A stretch of 64,000 bases of DNA from assembly GCA_051530055.1 (NCBI GenBank), contig CM121341.1, positions 8,556,001 to 8,620,000 of the forward strand, given 5' to 3'. The notes beneath the pieces are model-generated. The model was not told where the DNA came from, ran no database searches, and was given only the letters and a program-made list of their open reading frames with translations. The DNA comes from Neoechinorhynchus agilis (taxonomy: Eukaryota > Acanthocephala). Positions 23,701-33,949 of this stretch are shown here, one piece after another. The translations under genes were made by a program, and so were the position numbers. The first letter of the stretch is position 1; each line of letters opens with the position of its first letter.

Positions 23701-25710
23701 GTCCTGAGAGTTCACTTTTTAATTGTACGTCTCTGCTTTTTGCTTTATTTACTTTTCTCTCTCCCCACCTGAGCCCCTTTATCTCTATAAAACTTCTTTT
23801 TAATAGGAAGAACCTTTGAATTGTTCCTAAAAAATCGTAAATTCGTCCATTTAGAGAAAATACCGAGTTTTTCATCCTAAAAACCCTCTGATGCGTCCTG
23901 AGAGTTCACTTTTTAATTATACGTCTCTTCTTTTTGCTTTATTTACTTTTCTCTCTAACCACCTGAGCCCTTTTATCTCTATAAAACTTCTTTTCAATAG
24001 GAAGAACCTTTGAATTGTTCCTAAAAAATCGTAAATTCGTCTATTTAGAGAAAAATACCGAGTTTTCATCCTAAAAACTTAATGCGTCTGAGAGTTCACT
24101 TTTTAATTGTACGTCTCTTCTTTTTACTTTATTTACTTTTCTCTCTCCCCACCTGAGCCTTTTATCTCTATAAAACTTCTTTTCAATAGGAAGAACCTTT
24201 GAATTGTTCCTAAAAATCGTAAATTCGTCCATTTAGAGAAAATACCGAGTTTTTTCGTCCTAAAAACACTCTGATGCGTCCTGAGAGTTCACTTTTTAAT
24301 TGTACGTCTCTTCTTTTTGCTTTATTTACTTTTCTCTCTCCCCACCTGAGCCCTTTTATCTCTATAAAACTTCTTTTCAATAGGAAGAACCTTTGAATTG
24401 TTCCTAAAAATCGTAAATTCGTCCATTTAGAGAAAATACCGAGTTTTTTCGTCCTAAAAAACCCTCCGATGCGTCCTTAGAGTTCACTTTTTAATTGTAC
24501 GTCTGCTTTTTGCTTTATTTACTTTTCTCTCTCCCCACCTGAGCCCCTTTATCTCTATAAAACTTCTTTTCAATAGGAAGAACCTTTGAATTGTTCCTAA
24601 AAAATCGTAAATTCGTCTATTTAGAGAAAATACCGAGTTTTTCATCCTAAAAAAACTTAATGCGTCCTGAGAGTTCACTTTTTAATTGTACGTCTCTTCT
24701 TTTTGCTTTATTTACTTTTCTCTCTCCCCACCTGAGCCCTTTTATCTCTATAAAACTTCTTTTCAATAGGAAGAACCTTTGAATTGTTCCTAAAAAATCG
24801 TAAATTCGTCCATTTAGAGAAAATACCGAGTTTTTTCGTCCTAAAAAACCCTCCGATGCGTCCTTAGAGTTCACTTTTTAATTGTACGTCTCTTCTTTTT
24901 ACTTTATTTACTTTTCTCTCTCCCCACTTGAGCCCTTTTATCTCTATAAAACTTCTTTTCAATAGGAAGAACCTTTGAATTGTTCCTAAAAATCGTAAAT
25001 TCGTCCATTTAGAGAAAATACCGAGTTTTTCGTCCTAAAAAACCCTCCGATGCGTCCTTAGAGTTCACTTTTTAATTGTACGTCTCTTCTTTTTACTTTA
25101 TTTACTTTTCTCTCTCCACCAGAGCCCTTTTATCTCTATTAAACTTCTTTTCAATAGGAAGAACCTTTGAATTGTTCCTAAAAAATCGTAAATTCGTCCA
25201 TTTAGAGAAAATACCGAGTTTTTTCGGCCTAGAACCCTCTGATGCGTCCTGAGAGTTCACTTTTTAATAATACGTCTCTTCTTTTTGGTTTATTTACTTG
25301 TCTCTCTAACCACCTGAGCCCTTTTATCTCTATAAAACTTCTTTTCAATAGGAAGAACCTTTGAATTGTTCCTAAAAAATCGTAAATTCGTCCATTTAGA
25401 GAAAATACCGAGTTTTTCGGCCTAGAACACTCTGATGCGTAATGAGAGTTCACTTTTTAATTGTACGTCTCTTCTTTTTGGTTTATTTACTTGTCTCTCT
25501 CCCCACCTGAGCCCTTTTATCTCTATAAAACTTCTTTTCAATAGGAAGAACCTTTGAATTGTTCCTAAGAATCGTAAATTCGTCCATTTAGAGAAAATAC
25601 CGAGTTTTTTTTCGTCCTAAAAACACTCTGATGCGTCCTGAGAGTTCACTTTTTAATTGTACGTCTCTTCTTTTTGCTTTATTTACTTGTCTCCCCACCT
25701 GAGCCCTTGA
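20750..25710. repeat. 194-bp satellite, about 25 copies
   Basis: The marker ATAGGAAGAACCTTTGAATT recurs every 193-196 bases from 20886 to about 25545. Each unit also has CTCTATAAAACTTCTTTTC, which is TATA-like, and a T/C-rich stretch. Units differ by A-run length and by variants such as CTTAATGCG in place of the usual CCGATGCG or CTGATGCG. That variant appears near 21159, 21746, 24077 and 24655, spacings of about 3, 12 and 3 units, which points to multi-unit duplications. The array ends about 200 bp before the EF-1 alpha start. Minus-strand frames in it are chance. Confidence 0.95.
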
Positions 25711-25739
25711 GTTTTTTCACCCTAAAAGCTCGTTCTGAG

Positions 25740-25913
25740 AGCTTAGGAACTCGCGTTTTTTGTGTGTAAAAACAAGAAACCATACAAGCAAATCCGTCCT
25801 CTTCTACGTCATCATCGTCTATGTTTCTTCCGTACATTCCTTACCTACCTTCGCGCGCGCGCACGCTCTCTCGTTTTCGTACATTTCAGAACTCCTCTCG
25901 TCGTCGTCGTCAA
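25740..25913 (+). promoter_or_regulatory. EF-1 alpha promoter / 5' UTR region
   Basis: Pyrimidine-rich leader sequence, a short GC-dinucleotide run at about 25851-25862, and TACATTTCAG at 25880-25889, which could be the acceptor of a leader intron just ahead of the ATG. The transcription start is not determinable by eye. Confidence 0.4.
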
Positions 25914-27281
25914 ATGGGAAAAGAGAAGACTCACGTAAACATTGTCGTGATTGGACACGTTGATTCAGGGAAGTCCACTTCGACTGGCCACATGATTTAT
26001 CAATGCGGTGGAATCGATAAGCGAACGATTGAGAAGTTTGAGAAGGAGTCTGGTGATATGGGCAAAGGTTCATTCAAGTACGCGTGGGTTTTGGACAAAC
26101 TAAAGTCCGAACGTGAGCGTGGCATCACGATCGACATCTCTCTGTGGAAGTTTGAAACTCAAAAGTTTTACATTACGATCATCGACGCTCCCGGGCATCG
26201 TGATTTCATCAAGAACATGATCACAGGCACGACTCAGGCCGATTGTGGGATTTTAGTGGTTGCTGCCGGGACCGGAGAGTTCGAGGCTGGTATCAGTGAA
26301 GACGGACAGACGAGAGAACACGCCTTACTCGCTTATACTTTGGGCGTAAAACAAATGATTGTTGCCGTCAACAAAATGGACACCACTCAACCACCGTACA
26401 GTGAGTCCAGGTTCGACGAAATCACCAAGGAAGTGGCTAAAATGCTCAAAAAAGTCGGATACAATCCAACAAAAGTGCCGTTTATTCCAATCTCCGGGTT
26501 TCAAGGGGACAACATGGTCACTTCTACCGAAAAGATGCCTTGGTATAAAGGTTGGTCGGCTGGTGATAAGAAAGGAAAAACTCTTCTAGAAGCTCTCGAT
26601 GCCATTGAGCCACCATCTAGACCTACGGATAAACCACTCCGTCTTCCTCTTCAAGACGTCTATAAGATCGGTGGTGTAGGGACGGTGCCTGTTGGTCGTG
26701 TGGAAACTGGCATTTTGAAGCCGGGAATGTTGGTCACTTTCGGACCCGTCAATCTGACCACCGAAGTGAAATCGGTCGAAATGCATCACGAACAGCTCCA
26801 AGAAGCTCTACCTGGTGATAATGTCGGATTTAACGTTAAAAACGTTTCCGTCAAAGACATTAGACGCGGATACGTGTGTGGTGAAGCCAAAGATCCACCA
26901 AAAGAAGCCGAATCTTTTACTGCTCAGGTGATCATTTTGAAGCATTCGAATATTAGCGCCGGATATTGCCCTGTTCTCGATTGTCATACTGCTCACATTG
27001 CTTGTAAGTTCATTGAACTTAAATCAAAGCTGGACCGAAGAACAGGAAAGGTAGTTGAAGAACAACCTAAGGTCATTAAGAGCGGTGATGCCGCCATTGT
27101 TGAACTTGCGCCCACTAAACCGATGGTCGTTGAGCCTTTTAATACTTTCCCTCCTTTGGGAAGATTCGCAGTTAGAGATATGAGACAGACGGTTGCTGTC
27201 GGTGTTGTTAAGGCCGTGAAGACCAAAGAAGTCGCAGGAAAGACAACCAAGGCCGCTGAGAAGGTTCAGAAGAAGAAGTGA
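25914..27281 (+). CDS. EEF1A: Translation elongation factor 1-alpha
   Basis: A 455-residue single-exon GTPase that brings aminoacyl-tRNA to the ribosome. Start at ATG 25914 (MGKEKTHVN). G1 reads GHVDSGKST followed by STGH where most animals have TTGH. G2 region [14 protein letters not shown]3 DAPGHRD, G4 NKMD and the SGF block are intact. Domain 2 ([16 protein letters not shown]) and domain 3 ([11 protein letters not shown], then [19 protein letters not shown]) are complete. The animal/fungal insertion before TLLEALD is present but about four residues short, and [17 protein letters not shown] differs from the usual NHPGQISAGYAPVLDC, so the lineage is fast evolving. A lysine-rich tail closes it. 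AATAAA at 27310. A near-complete 194-bp satellite lies immediately upstream. Confidence 0.98.
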   Translation: MGKEKTHVNIVVIGHVDSGKSTSTGHMIYQCGGIDKRTIEKFEKESGDMGKGSFKYAWVLDKLKSERERGITIDISLWKFETQKFYITIIDAPGHRDFIKNMITGTTQADCGILVVAAGTGEFEAGISEDGQTREHALLAYTLGVKQMIVAVNKMDTTQPPYSESRFDEITKEVAKMLKKVGYNPTKVPFIPISGFQGDNMVTSTEKMPWYKGWSAGDKKGKTLLEALDAIEPPSRPTDKPLRLPLQDVYKIGGVGTVPVGRVETGILKPGMLVTFGPVNLTTEVKSVEMHHEQLQEALPGDNVGFNVKNVSVKDIRRGYVCGEAKDPPKEAESFTAQVIILKHSNISAGYCPVLDCHTAHIACKFIELKSKLDRRTGKVVEEQPKVIKSGDAAIVELAPTKPMVVEPFNTFPPLGRFAVRDMRQTVAVGVVKAVKTKEVAGKTTKAAEKVQKKK

Positions 27282-27778
27282 GGATGATCGTTTGAGAGAA
27301 GGAAACAACAATAAAAGATATTGACTTTATGGCGAGGGGTGTTTAGCATACCAACGATGACGACAATGATGATGATGAACGTTTAGTGTCTGAACTCAAA
27401 ATGATTGATTCTGAACATGCACCTCCAACTGAGTCGTCGTCGTCGTAGGTTTCTTTAAAATTTAAAGGAGTTTTTTGTTTCACAACACACAAAGGACGTA
27501 GAACTTATTGATTCGATCGGAAAACGTCGCCCATATTCGCGATCCAAGATACGATTTGAATAAGAACACCAGCAATGAAAATTACTACGACCACTTGGTG
27601 GTAATATTTGTCGCGATCAAATTCGCATTTGAAAAACATTTTCCAAACGGAAGAGTGGCTCTGTTTTCTCGTCGTTCTCGTCACTAGGAAACGCAGTCCG
27701 GGCTTTTTTAAACAGAAAATATATAAATTCCATCAATTTTCCGCCTTCTCGTTAAACAAAATTCAAACTTAAATTGTT

Positions 27779-27850
27779 GTTTAGGTCGTTTTTGAAAGCC
27801 CGAGAGATCGCGGCAGACGAATTTGTACATTTCGACTGATTGAATCAGAG
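27779..27850 (+). repeat. GTTTAGGTCG repeat, diverged end
   Basis: Begins GTTTAGGTCGTTTTTGAAAG and continues with AGAGATCGCGGCAGACGAAT and CGACTGATTGAATCAG. It is a diverged relative of the repeat at 28311 and of the minus-strand PLE tail at 2903-2981. Confidence 0.6.
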
Positions 27851-27910
27851 TCATTATTGTACATTACACCAGAACTCATATTTGGTTGAAAAGATAATTC
27901 ATTGTTATTT

Positions 27911-28105
27911 GTCGATAGGAGAGATAAATGAAATTAAGAGTTTATTGGATCCACTATCTCGGATCTTCTTCAGCGATTGTAAATTAATCTAATGGACTGG
28001 ATCCGTCCTAGTCGATTAGATTAATTTACAATCGCTGAAGAAGATCCGAGATAGTGGATCGAAATATCCAATAAGCTCTTAATTTCATTTATCTCTCCTA
28101 TCGAC
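27911..28105. repeat. Long fold-back element
   Basis: Arm 27911-27993 pairs with 28015-28105 almost perfectly apart from an 8-base addition in the right arm. The loop is about 21 bases. Ends are GTCGATAGGAGAGATAAATG and its inverse. It is a non-coding miniature inverted-repeat element or a source of a long hairpin RNA. Confidence 0.9.
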
Positions 28106-28310
28106 AAAAAACTCATATTTTCTAATTTATTTTCAATAAAATTCCTTCTTAAAAATATGATTAATTCTATTGCGCCCACACCAGAGTTGTTTTTTGTGCA
28201 AGTCTAATTATTTTCAGATTTACATTTTATAATTTCCTAAATTCTCGCAATATCACGATTTTCTAAAATTAATAATCAATGTTTGTTTTTAAAGAATCAT
28301 TTCTGTTATT

Positions 28311-28505
28311 GTTTAGGTCGTTTGTCTTTACCCGAGGGAGATCGCGTTAAAAACGAATGTATACGTTTCTACTGATTGAATCGGTTTCCCACCACCTGAC
28401 TGCAATGCTCAACAGAATCATTTCTAATCTAAAACCAGCGAGTTATCCCGGGATGATAGTCAAGTCCGAATCGTCCCTTCATAAGCGACCTAAATAGCAA
28501 ACCAC
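28311..28505. mobile_element. MITE with GTTTAGGTCG termini
   Basis: Left end GTTTAGGTCGTT (28311-28322) and right end AAGCGACCTAAA (28493-28504) are inverted repeats. The left part (to about 28382) is the inverse of the PLE tail at 2903-2981. No clear target-site duplication was seen. Confidence 0.65.
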
Positions 28506-28705
28506 TCGACCGAATGCAATCCTTTCAATATAGAAGGAGAACTGCATTTTTCGATTAGTCAACTTGAATTTTCTTCTTCGTTTTTTTATGGAGATGAGGA
28601 GGGCGATGAGTTGGTCATTATAAAAATAGGGGGACTTCTTTAGGTCGCAAAACTCGATTTGAAGTTAATATGGAAAAAGTTTCTATTGCAATTCTAAGAA
28701 AAATT

Positions 28706-29065
28706 CTAATAATCAGTGATGTCTTTGTCGTCGATTGGAGTGTCTTTAAAATGTTTGTAGATTTTGAAAGCGGATCCAGCCATTAGTATGGCGATCAGTC
28801 CGCCTTGGGTTATTACTCGAGTCCGCATCCAAAAATAAGAACGATTCGTCACCTCGTGTTTCGCTCGGTTTATGTTATAACCGAGAAGTCCCATGGCCAT
28901 TACGACTCCTTAGAAGAAAGCGAAGAGCGTTAAATTATCATCATCAAAACAAATACCTATCGGAATCAGAGGATTTGTTTCGATTCGGCGGAGAAGTCGT
29001 GATTTGTGTATTAAATTGCGCTCTTCTTCGAGTGACGTCACACTCGGAGGCGGCGATTGTGTCAT
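28706..29065 (-). CDS. HIGD: HIG1-domain mitochondrial protein, two exons
   Basis: Exon 1 runs 29065-28957 and exon 2 28908-28706 on the minus strand, joined across a 48-nt GT-AG intron (28909-28956). The product is 103 residues. The junction gives NPLIPIGVVMAMGLLGY, matching the ENPFVPIG start of HIGD proteins, followed by WMRTRVITQG in place of MMRTRIAAQG, then the second membrane segment (LIAILMAGSAF). HIG1 proteins support assembly of respiratory complexes III and IV in the inner mitochondrial membrane. Length fits HIGD2A (106 aa). It lies 487 bp downstream of the Mn-SOD stop on the same strand. The second exon alone would look like a truncated protein. Confidence 0.85.
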
Positions 29066-29099
29066 TGTCTGAAAAAAAGGACATGTGGCGACATTCTAA

Positions 29100-29543
29100 T
29101 GACGTCAACATTGTGCATTTTTGTTCACTATGAAGAGCGTCAATTTGTGTGAAGCACGGAAGAATCGTTAGTCCAGACACCATCATAATCCCGGATTTGT
29201 TTTGAAAAGGTTGGCACTTTCAAGTCGATCTTTCGCCCCAACTTAAGAATTGTCCCGGCTTTTTGTGTTTTTGCGTGAAATAATTCCTGTTTTAAACGGA
29301 AACGAAGATTTTTTTGTCATTGTGGATTCTGATGTTTGTGACATTTAAGAAAAGCGTCAAAATTGGCAAGTAACGTTGGAGCTGTACTTTGCAAAGTTCG
29401 ATTAGTGATGCTCTCACGTTACGCCCTAAAAGATGCTTCCTTCTCAATGTGTGACGTCATTAATATGTGATTCTTTCGTATTGCATTTCTTAAGGTTACA
29501 CGATTCTTCCGTATTCGCGCGTGGAGACACACAAATGACGTCA
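29100..29543. promoter_or_regulatory. Three TGACGTCA (CRE/ATF) sites between SOD and HIGD
   Basis: Palindromic TGACGTCA occurs at 29100-29107 (35 bp upstream of the HIGD ATG), 29452-29459 and 29536-29543. A fourth lies within HIGD exon 1 at 29033-29040. This is the binding site of CREB/ATF bZIP factors; regulation of the HIGD gene is inferred. Confidence 0.5.
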
Positions 29544-29552
29544 TTGATCTAT

Positions 29553-30263
29553 TTAAAGAACATGTTTTGCTAGCGCATTTTCCGCATACTTCCAGTTGAC
29601 GATATTAAAGATGTCATTGACGTAATTGGCTCTATTGTTTTGATATTGTAGATAGTAAGCGTGTTCCCAAACGTCAATGGTGAGAAGTGGGACTTTATGT
29701 GTAGGGAGGATATCTTGATTTTGGGTTGTGGTCAATTCGAGTGCTTTGGATTGATCATTAAAGACGAGCCATCCCCATCCTGATCCTTGAACAGCTACAC
29801 TTTGAGCAGACATTCGTTTGATGAGTTCATCTAGAGAACAGAATTGATTTTTGATAAGTTCCAATAGTTTCCCGGATGGAGATGGGCCTCCTTGAGGACA
29901 TAACATTTCCCAATAGAGGCTATGGTTAAGGTGTCCGCCTGCGTTGAACCTAACCACGTCCGACAGACGACCAACGGTTCCGAAATCACCTATAGATTTG
30001 CGGGTTTCGTTTTTAGACATCAATGACACTTCAAAACCTTTTAATTGAGCATCTTCCACGCCTTCAATCGCGGCATTTAGATTGTTTACGTACGTTTGGT
30101 GATGTTTGCCCCAGTGGAAATCGAGGGTTTTTGCACTGATGTAAGGCTCGAGTTCGTGTTTGTCGTACGAAAGGTCGGGAAGAGTGTACTTTGAACGAAT
30201 CGTCACCAATCTCCTAAATCATTATTCTATGGGAGTTCAGGTTGTTGTGGCCTTTTTTTACAT
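29553..30263 (-). CDS. SOD2: Mn superoxide dismutase, three exons, start codon split by an intron
   Basis: Coding parts on the minus strand are 30263-30262 (AT of the start codon), 30213-30038 and 29989-29553, separated by two 48-nt GT-AG introns (30214-30261 and 29990-30037). The product is 204 residues, beginning MRLVTIRSKYTLPDLSYD. The second intron has no stop and is a multiple of three, so it reads through; removing it restores KGD, matching human AKGD, and the usual spacing to the second metal histidine. Metal ligands are the His of DFHWGKHH, the last His of GGHLNH and the Asp and His of DVWEHAYY. AVQGSGWGWL marks the manganese type. The short basic N-terminus may be a minimal mitochondrial presequence. 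It detoxifies superoxide. Confidence 0.88.
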
Positions 30264-30305
30264 TTATTTTTTTCCTGAAATCAACAAAAATCACACTATG
30301 TTGTT

Positions 30306-30743
30306 GTTTAGGTCGCTCATGTCGAGAAGACGAATTTTTGTATATTTCGAGAATAAAACACTTTGACAGTTGAAGCAAGAATTTTTTTTATCCGATTGAT
30401 TTCGGCAAATCACAATCTCGTGCAAGAACTTTCAAGCGCAACCTCGTCGAAATCAATCGGATTTAAAAATAATTCTTGTTGTATATTTCGAGAATAAAAC
30501 ACTTTGACAGTTGAAACGTAAATGTAATCCTCAATCTTAAGAAATTAAACAAGAATTGTTTTGATCGCGTTGAAGACGAATTTTTGTAACTTTTTACCCA
30601 TCAAAATCGGGATAATCTTAAGGGCGATCGCAGCTGCTCTTTAAATGAAAATCATTGATATTAAAAAAAAGAATTGGCATTTTTAAATGGCAAAAAAGAT
30701 ATTCTTACTAAACGAACTCTCTCGAGGTAAGCGACCTAAACAA
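30306..30743. mobile_element. MITE with perfect 12-bp inverted ends next to the Mn-SOD start
   Basis: GTTTAGGTCGCT (30306-30317) and AGCGACCTAAAC (30732-30743) are exact inverted ends. The 17-base direct repeat AACAAAAATCACACTAT lies at 30283-30299 and 30741-30757, close to a target-site duplication. Inside is a nested fold-back (arms 30376-30404 and 30448-30478) itself set between direct repeats 30340-30374 and 30481-30515. It lies about 40 bp upstream of the split SOD start codon. Confidence 0.7.
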
Positions 30744-31006
30744 AAATCACACTATTTATTAAAAAGGAAAATTTCGTTTTTTTTTCAATAGTACACAACC
30801 TATCCAAATTGAAGCGAAATAGCCATCGAATTGATCCAATTGGAATCATCTTAAAGTTATGAGAAAGGAATGTTGTCATTTTTTATGAATGGTCAGATCG
30901 GCGGTTCGAGAGTAACATTTGAGAAATCGCGATTTTTAACGAAAAAGAATATGTTTTTTCGGTTTCCTTCTATCGTCTCGTTTTTCCCATTTCAGACTTG
31001 CTAATA

Positions 31007-32228
31007 ATGAGTGCCAATCGGCTCAAAACGAATTTAAAACTAACGGCTCAGCGTCTTAGGTTGCTTGAGCGAAAAAAGACCGAAAATGGACTAAAAGCGA
31101 GACACGAGATTGCGGAGTATTTGAAGACGGGGAAAGTCGATCGGGCTCGTATCCGAGTTGAACACATTATCCGTGAGGATTATTGCGTTGAGGCAATGGA
31201 AATCCTTGAGATATTCTGCGAAACTCTGCTTACCCGATTTGACGTTTTTCTGTCAACTAAAGACGCAATCGGATCAGGATTAGAAGAGGTTTTGTCCAGT
31301 TTGCTTTGGGCGGCTTCAAGGATGGAATCTGAGGTTCCAGAACTTAAAAAAGTGCGCGAGGACCTTACTCGAATTCTCGGTAAAGTCTATGCAGAGCAAT
31401 GTATAACTAACAATTTAAAACACAGATCGGTCGTGATTTCTTCCAAAAAAGCCGGGTCCTATATTTTTTGCCCATAAGAGGAGAAAAGTACGGAAGAATC
31501 GTCCAAAAGTATATTTTCGAGTGACGGAGATGGCGGCGAATCTTCTTTTATCGAAAACTTGATCAATAATACGGCCGGAAAATGAAGTAGACTATTTCAC
31601 TAAGTCCTTTGAATGATTTTTCTTGTTGTTGCGAGACACGACCGGTCCAATACACACGGTTTCCGAAAAACTGGTGGCTAAAATGAACGTTGAGGCTGTA
31701 TCCAGATTGCTGATTGAACAATATTTGGTCGAAATAGCCAAAAGTAATCATGTCAAATTCAGTCCCGATCCTGGCATTATGGCACACGACAACCACTGGA
31801 ATCTCGGAAAACGGTTTCTGATTGATTTCGAAGAAGCCAGCGCCCCTACGTCGTTATCGAACAGCGACGATGCCGACACTCTATGTGATTTGAACAGAAA
31901 TGAGTGCTCAAAACCAACAACAAAGGATGCTCAAGTTCAGACTTTAGCAGTTCGTCCACCTCCATCCGAGCAAGTGGATGTTAAATCCGATCCGAGTACT
32001 TACAACACCCTTTATCCAACAGCTCCCGTAGTGCCGAATTCGCAGTCGACGCCAACGCAGCATTTGGGATTCAGTGGAACAAAGTTTGACTTTCTAAAAT
32101 CAGACCATTTGAGCCTTCCTTCGGTCCCAAATACACAACTACCACAGCAACCATTGTCTAATCGCGAACTGGGCTTGGATTTTGACGAACTTAATAAACG
32201 ATTCGAGGAGCTTAGGAAAAGACGATAA
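31007..32228 (+). CDS. IST1: IST1 homologue (ESCRT-III associated), two exons
   Basis: Exons 31007-31400 and 31636-32228 with a 235-nt GT-AG intron give 328 residues. The N-terminal ESCRT-III-like core reads RLRLLERKKTE, then RARIRVEHIIREDYCVEAMEI and LLWAASRMESEVPELK. The junction gives YAEQYTTGPIHTVSEKL, aligning without gap to human YGKLCRTNQIGTVNDRL. MNVEAVSRLLIEQYLVEIAK follows, then a proline-rich linker, and the MIT-interacting motif FDELNKRFEELRKR closes the protein, as in human IST1 (366 aa). IST1 recruits VPS4 and spastin in cytokinesis and endosomal fission. The start at 31007 follows TTTCAG, so a leader intron is possible. AATAAA at 32563. Confidence 0.92.
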
Positions 32229-32589
32229 ACTGTTTTAACTTTTACTATAATATTCTAGTCTGAGCGTTTCTGTAACGGAAAGTAGCCAGGAGTAATCTAA
32301 AAAAACTAGTCTCAAACGATACTTTAAAACTACGTTTTTTAAAAAATGATTCGAATCAAAACAAAAAGAAGAGAATTGGAGAGGTTATGGTGATTATAAT
32401 TCTAGTCGCCAACCTTTTTAGATGACTTGTGAAAAATACGTGAGATGATCATAATCTAACCCCTCTCCCTGCATAAAACGTAGTAGATTTAAATATATCG
32501 AAAAAGTTGAACTCCAAAAATTACTTTCTGATACAACTTTGGTTCCGAAACCAATCCGAATCAATAAATTCTTTTATTTTTTATCAGCA

Positions 32590-32880
32590 ACAGGAGGTTT
32601 GTGGTGCAGTCCCCAGGGGGAGCGGCAACTGCCGCGGAGGACCACAAGGTGGCGAAATATAAAGAATTAAGTAGGTTTCACGTTTTTGTACCCTTTGGAG
32701 TGGAGACTCGGGGTGCGCTCGGAAGAAGGAGTTATGCAGAGTAGACTCCAGGCCAAGACAGGGAACACAAGAGCTGGTGCCTTCCTGCGCCAAAACATTG
32801 TGTGGTCGCGATCCAAAGAGGAAACGCAGCGAGTGTGGTCGCGATCACTGAGGGAAGCTCTTCTTCGTGGACGGTGGTGA
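32590..32880 (+). mobile_element. Reverse-transcriptase family fragment 1 (C-terminal region)
   Basis: Conceptual pieces such as YKELSRFHVFVPFGVETRGALG and VAIQRGNAASV match the region downstream of reverse transcriptase in a retroelement family common in invertebrates. It is a broken fossil with several breaks. The family is probably non-LTR but was not pinned down. GC content is above the surroundings. Confidence 0.6.
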
Positions 32881-33949
32881 TTGTTGAAACGTTTTGTTGT
32901 TGTGTGTGTAAATGAAAGAGTTGCTTTCAAAAAAATTTAAAAAATCTTCAAACAAAAAAATGACTACGAGCTTCAATCACAGAAAACTCTCGACGTGAAA
33001 AATCGGAACAAAACTACGACTCAATATTTTTATTCTGGGAGTGATTATGATTAGAACAATTCAAAAAAGAACATATTTGTTCGGTCATATTACTTGGTTA
33101 TGAAAATTTAGAAGGTTTCAATCCTCAATTTTTTCCTTTGAGCAAATAGACGACCAATAAAGTTGCGGATGGATTTTCTTCGAAATCAATTAAGTCGTCT
33201 GAGAAACAGGATACTGGGGTTTTGTTCTTCGTTACCCAGATTCTCTTTGAATCGCATTTTTAAATAAACGACGTAAAAGGGTCCTTATAAAAACTATATT
33301 TGTACATTTTAAGGTGAATTCGTGACATTTGGCTTTTGATCCTAAAAGTAAAGGCAAAGGCTTTTTCCGTACGGTTTCTTCGTCTGGCTGTTCGATCATT
33401 GACCTTTTTAATCTAGTAGATGTCGGTGATTTCGACTATCTTTAGAAACAGTTACAATTCGTCGTGTTCTTAAGTATCGGAGGAATCCTGAAATATAAAT
33501 AACCAAAGCCAGTTTTTAAAAATTCATAAACGAATAATCATTGATTTGCGTAGTGTAAGAAAAAGAACACAAAGGACTGCTTATGCTTTCCTTACACGTT
33601 TATGGCTCTTTAAATGATAGCAAGCGTATAATTTTAGTGCAAAAATGAATCGAACAAAGCCAGGGAGCTCTTCTGGTACTATATTAAAGTTTTATGGATG
33701 CCTTAAACCTAAGTTGATGCTGAGGGTTCTTTTAACAAAGAAAACCGATGTCTTATGTTTCTTTTTTGGTGTTTTCTTGAATATCTTTTAAGTAAAACAC
33801 GATATTAGGTTTTTTTGTTGAATGCTAACAATGCTCCCAATGAGACATAGCGAAAGTATTCCTAAAAAATCCTGCGCACAATTTCGTTGGTTAAAAAATA
33901 AGATTAACCGATGCCACTATGCTCAGTGAAAAAGACCACATTTTCAATC
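32881..33949. other. Intergenic, no recognisable gene
   Basis: AT-rich; no domain, RNA or clear repeat recognised. Confidence 0.5.

Noticed and set aside
20928-25453. Many minus-strand frames repeating an RFLGTIQRFFLLKRSF-like protein
   Set aside because: They are read-throughs of the 194-bp satellite; unit length is not held to a multiple of three and frames break at random.
32584-32930. Arg/Ser-rich and Pro-rich frames in the GC-rich patch
   Set aside because: The patch is a reverse-transcriptase family fragment read in other frames.
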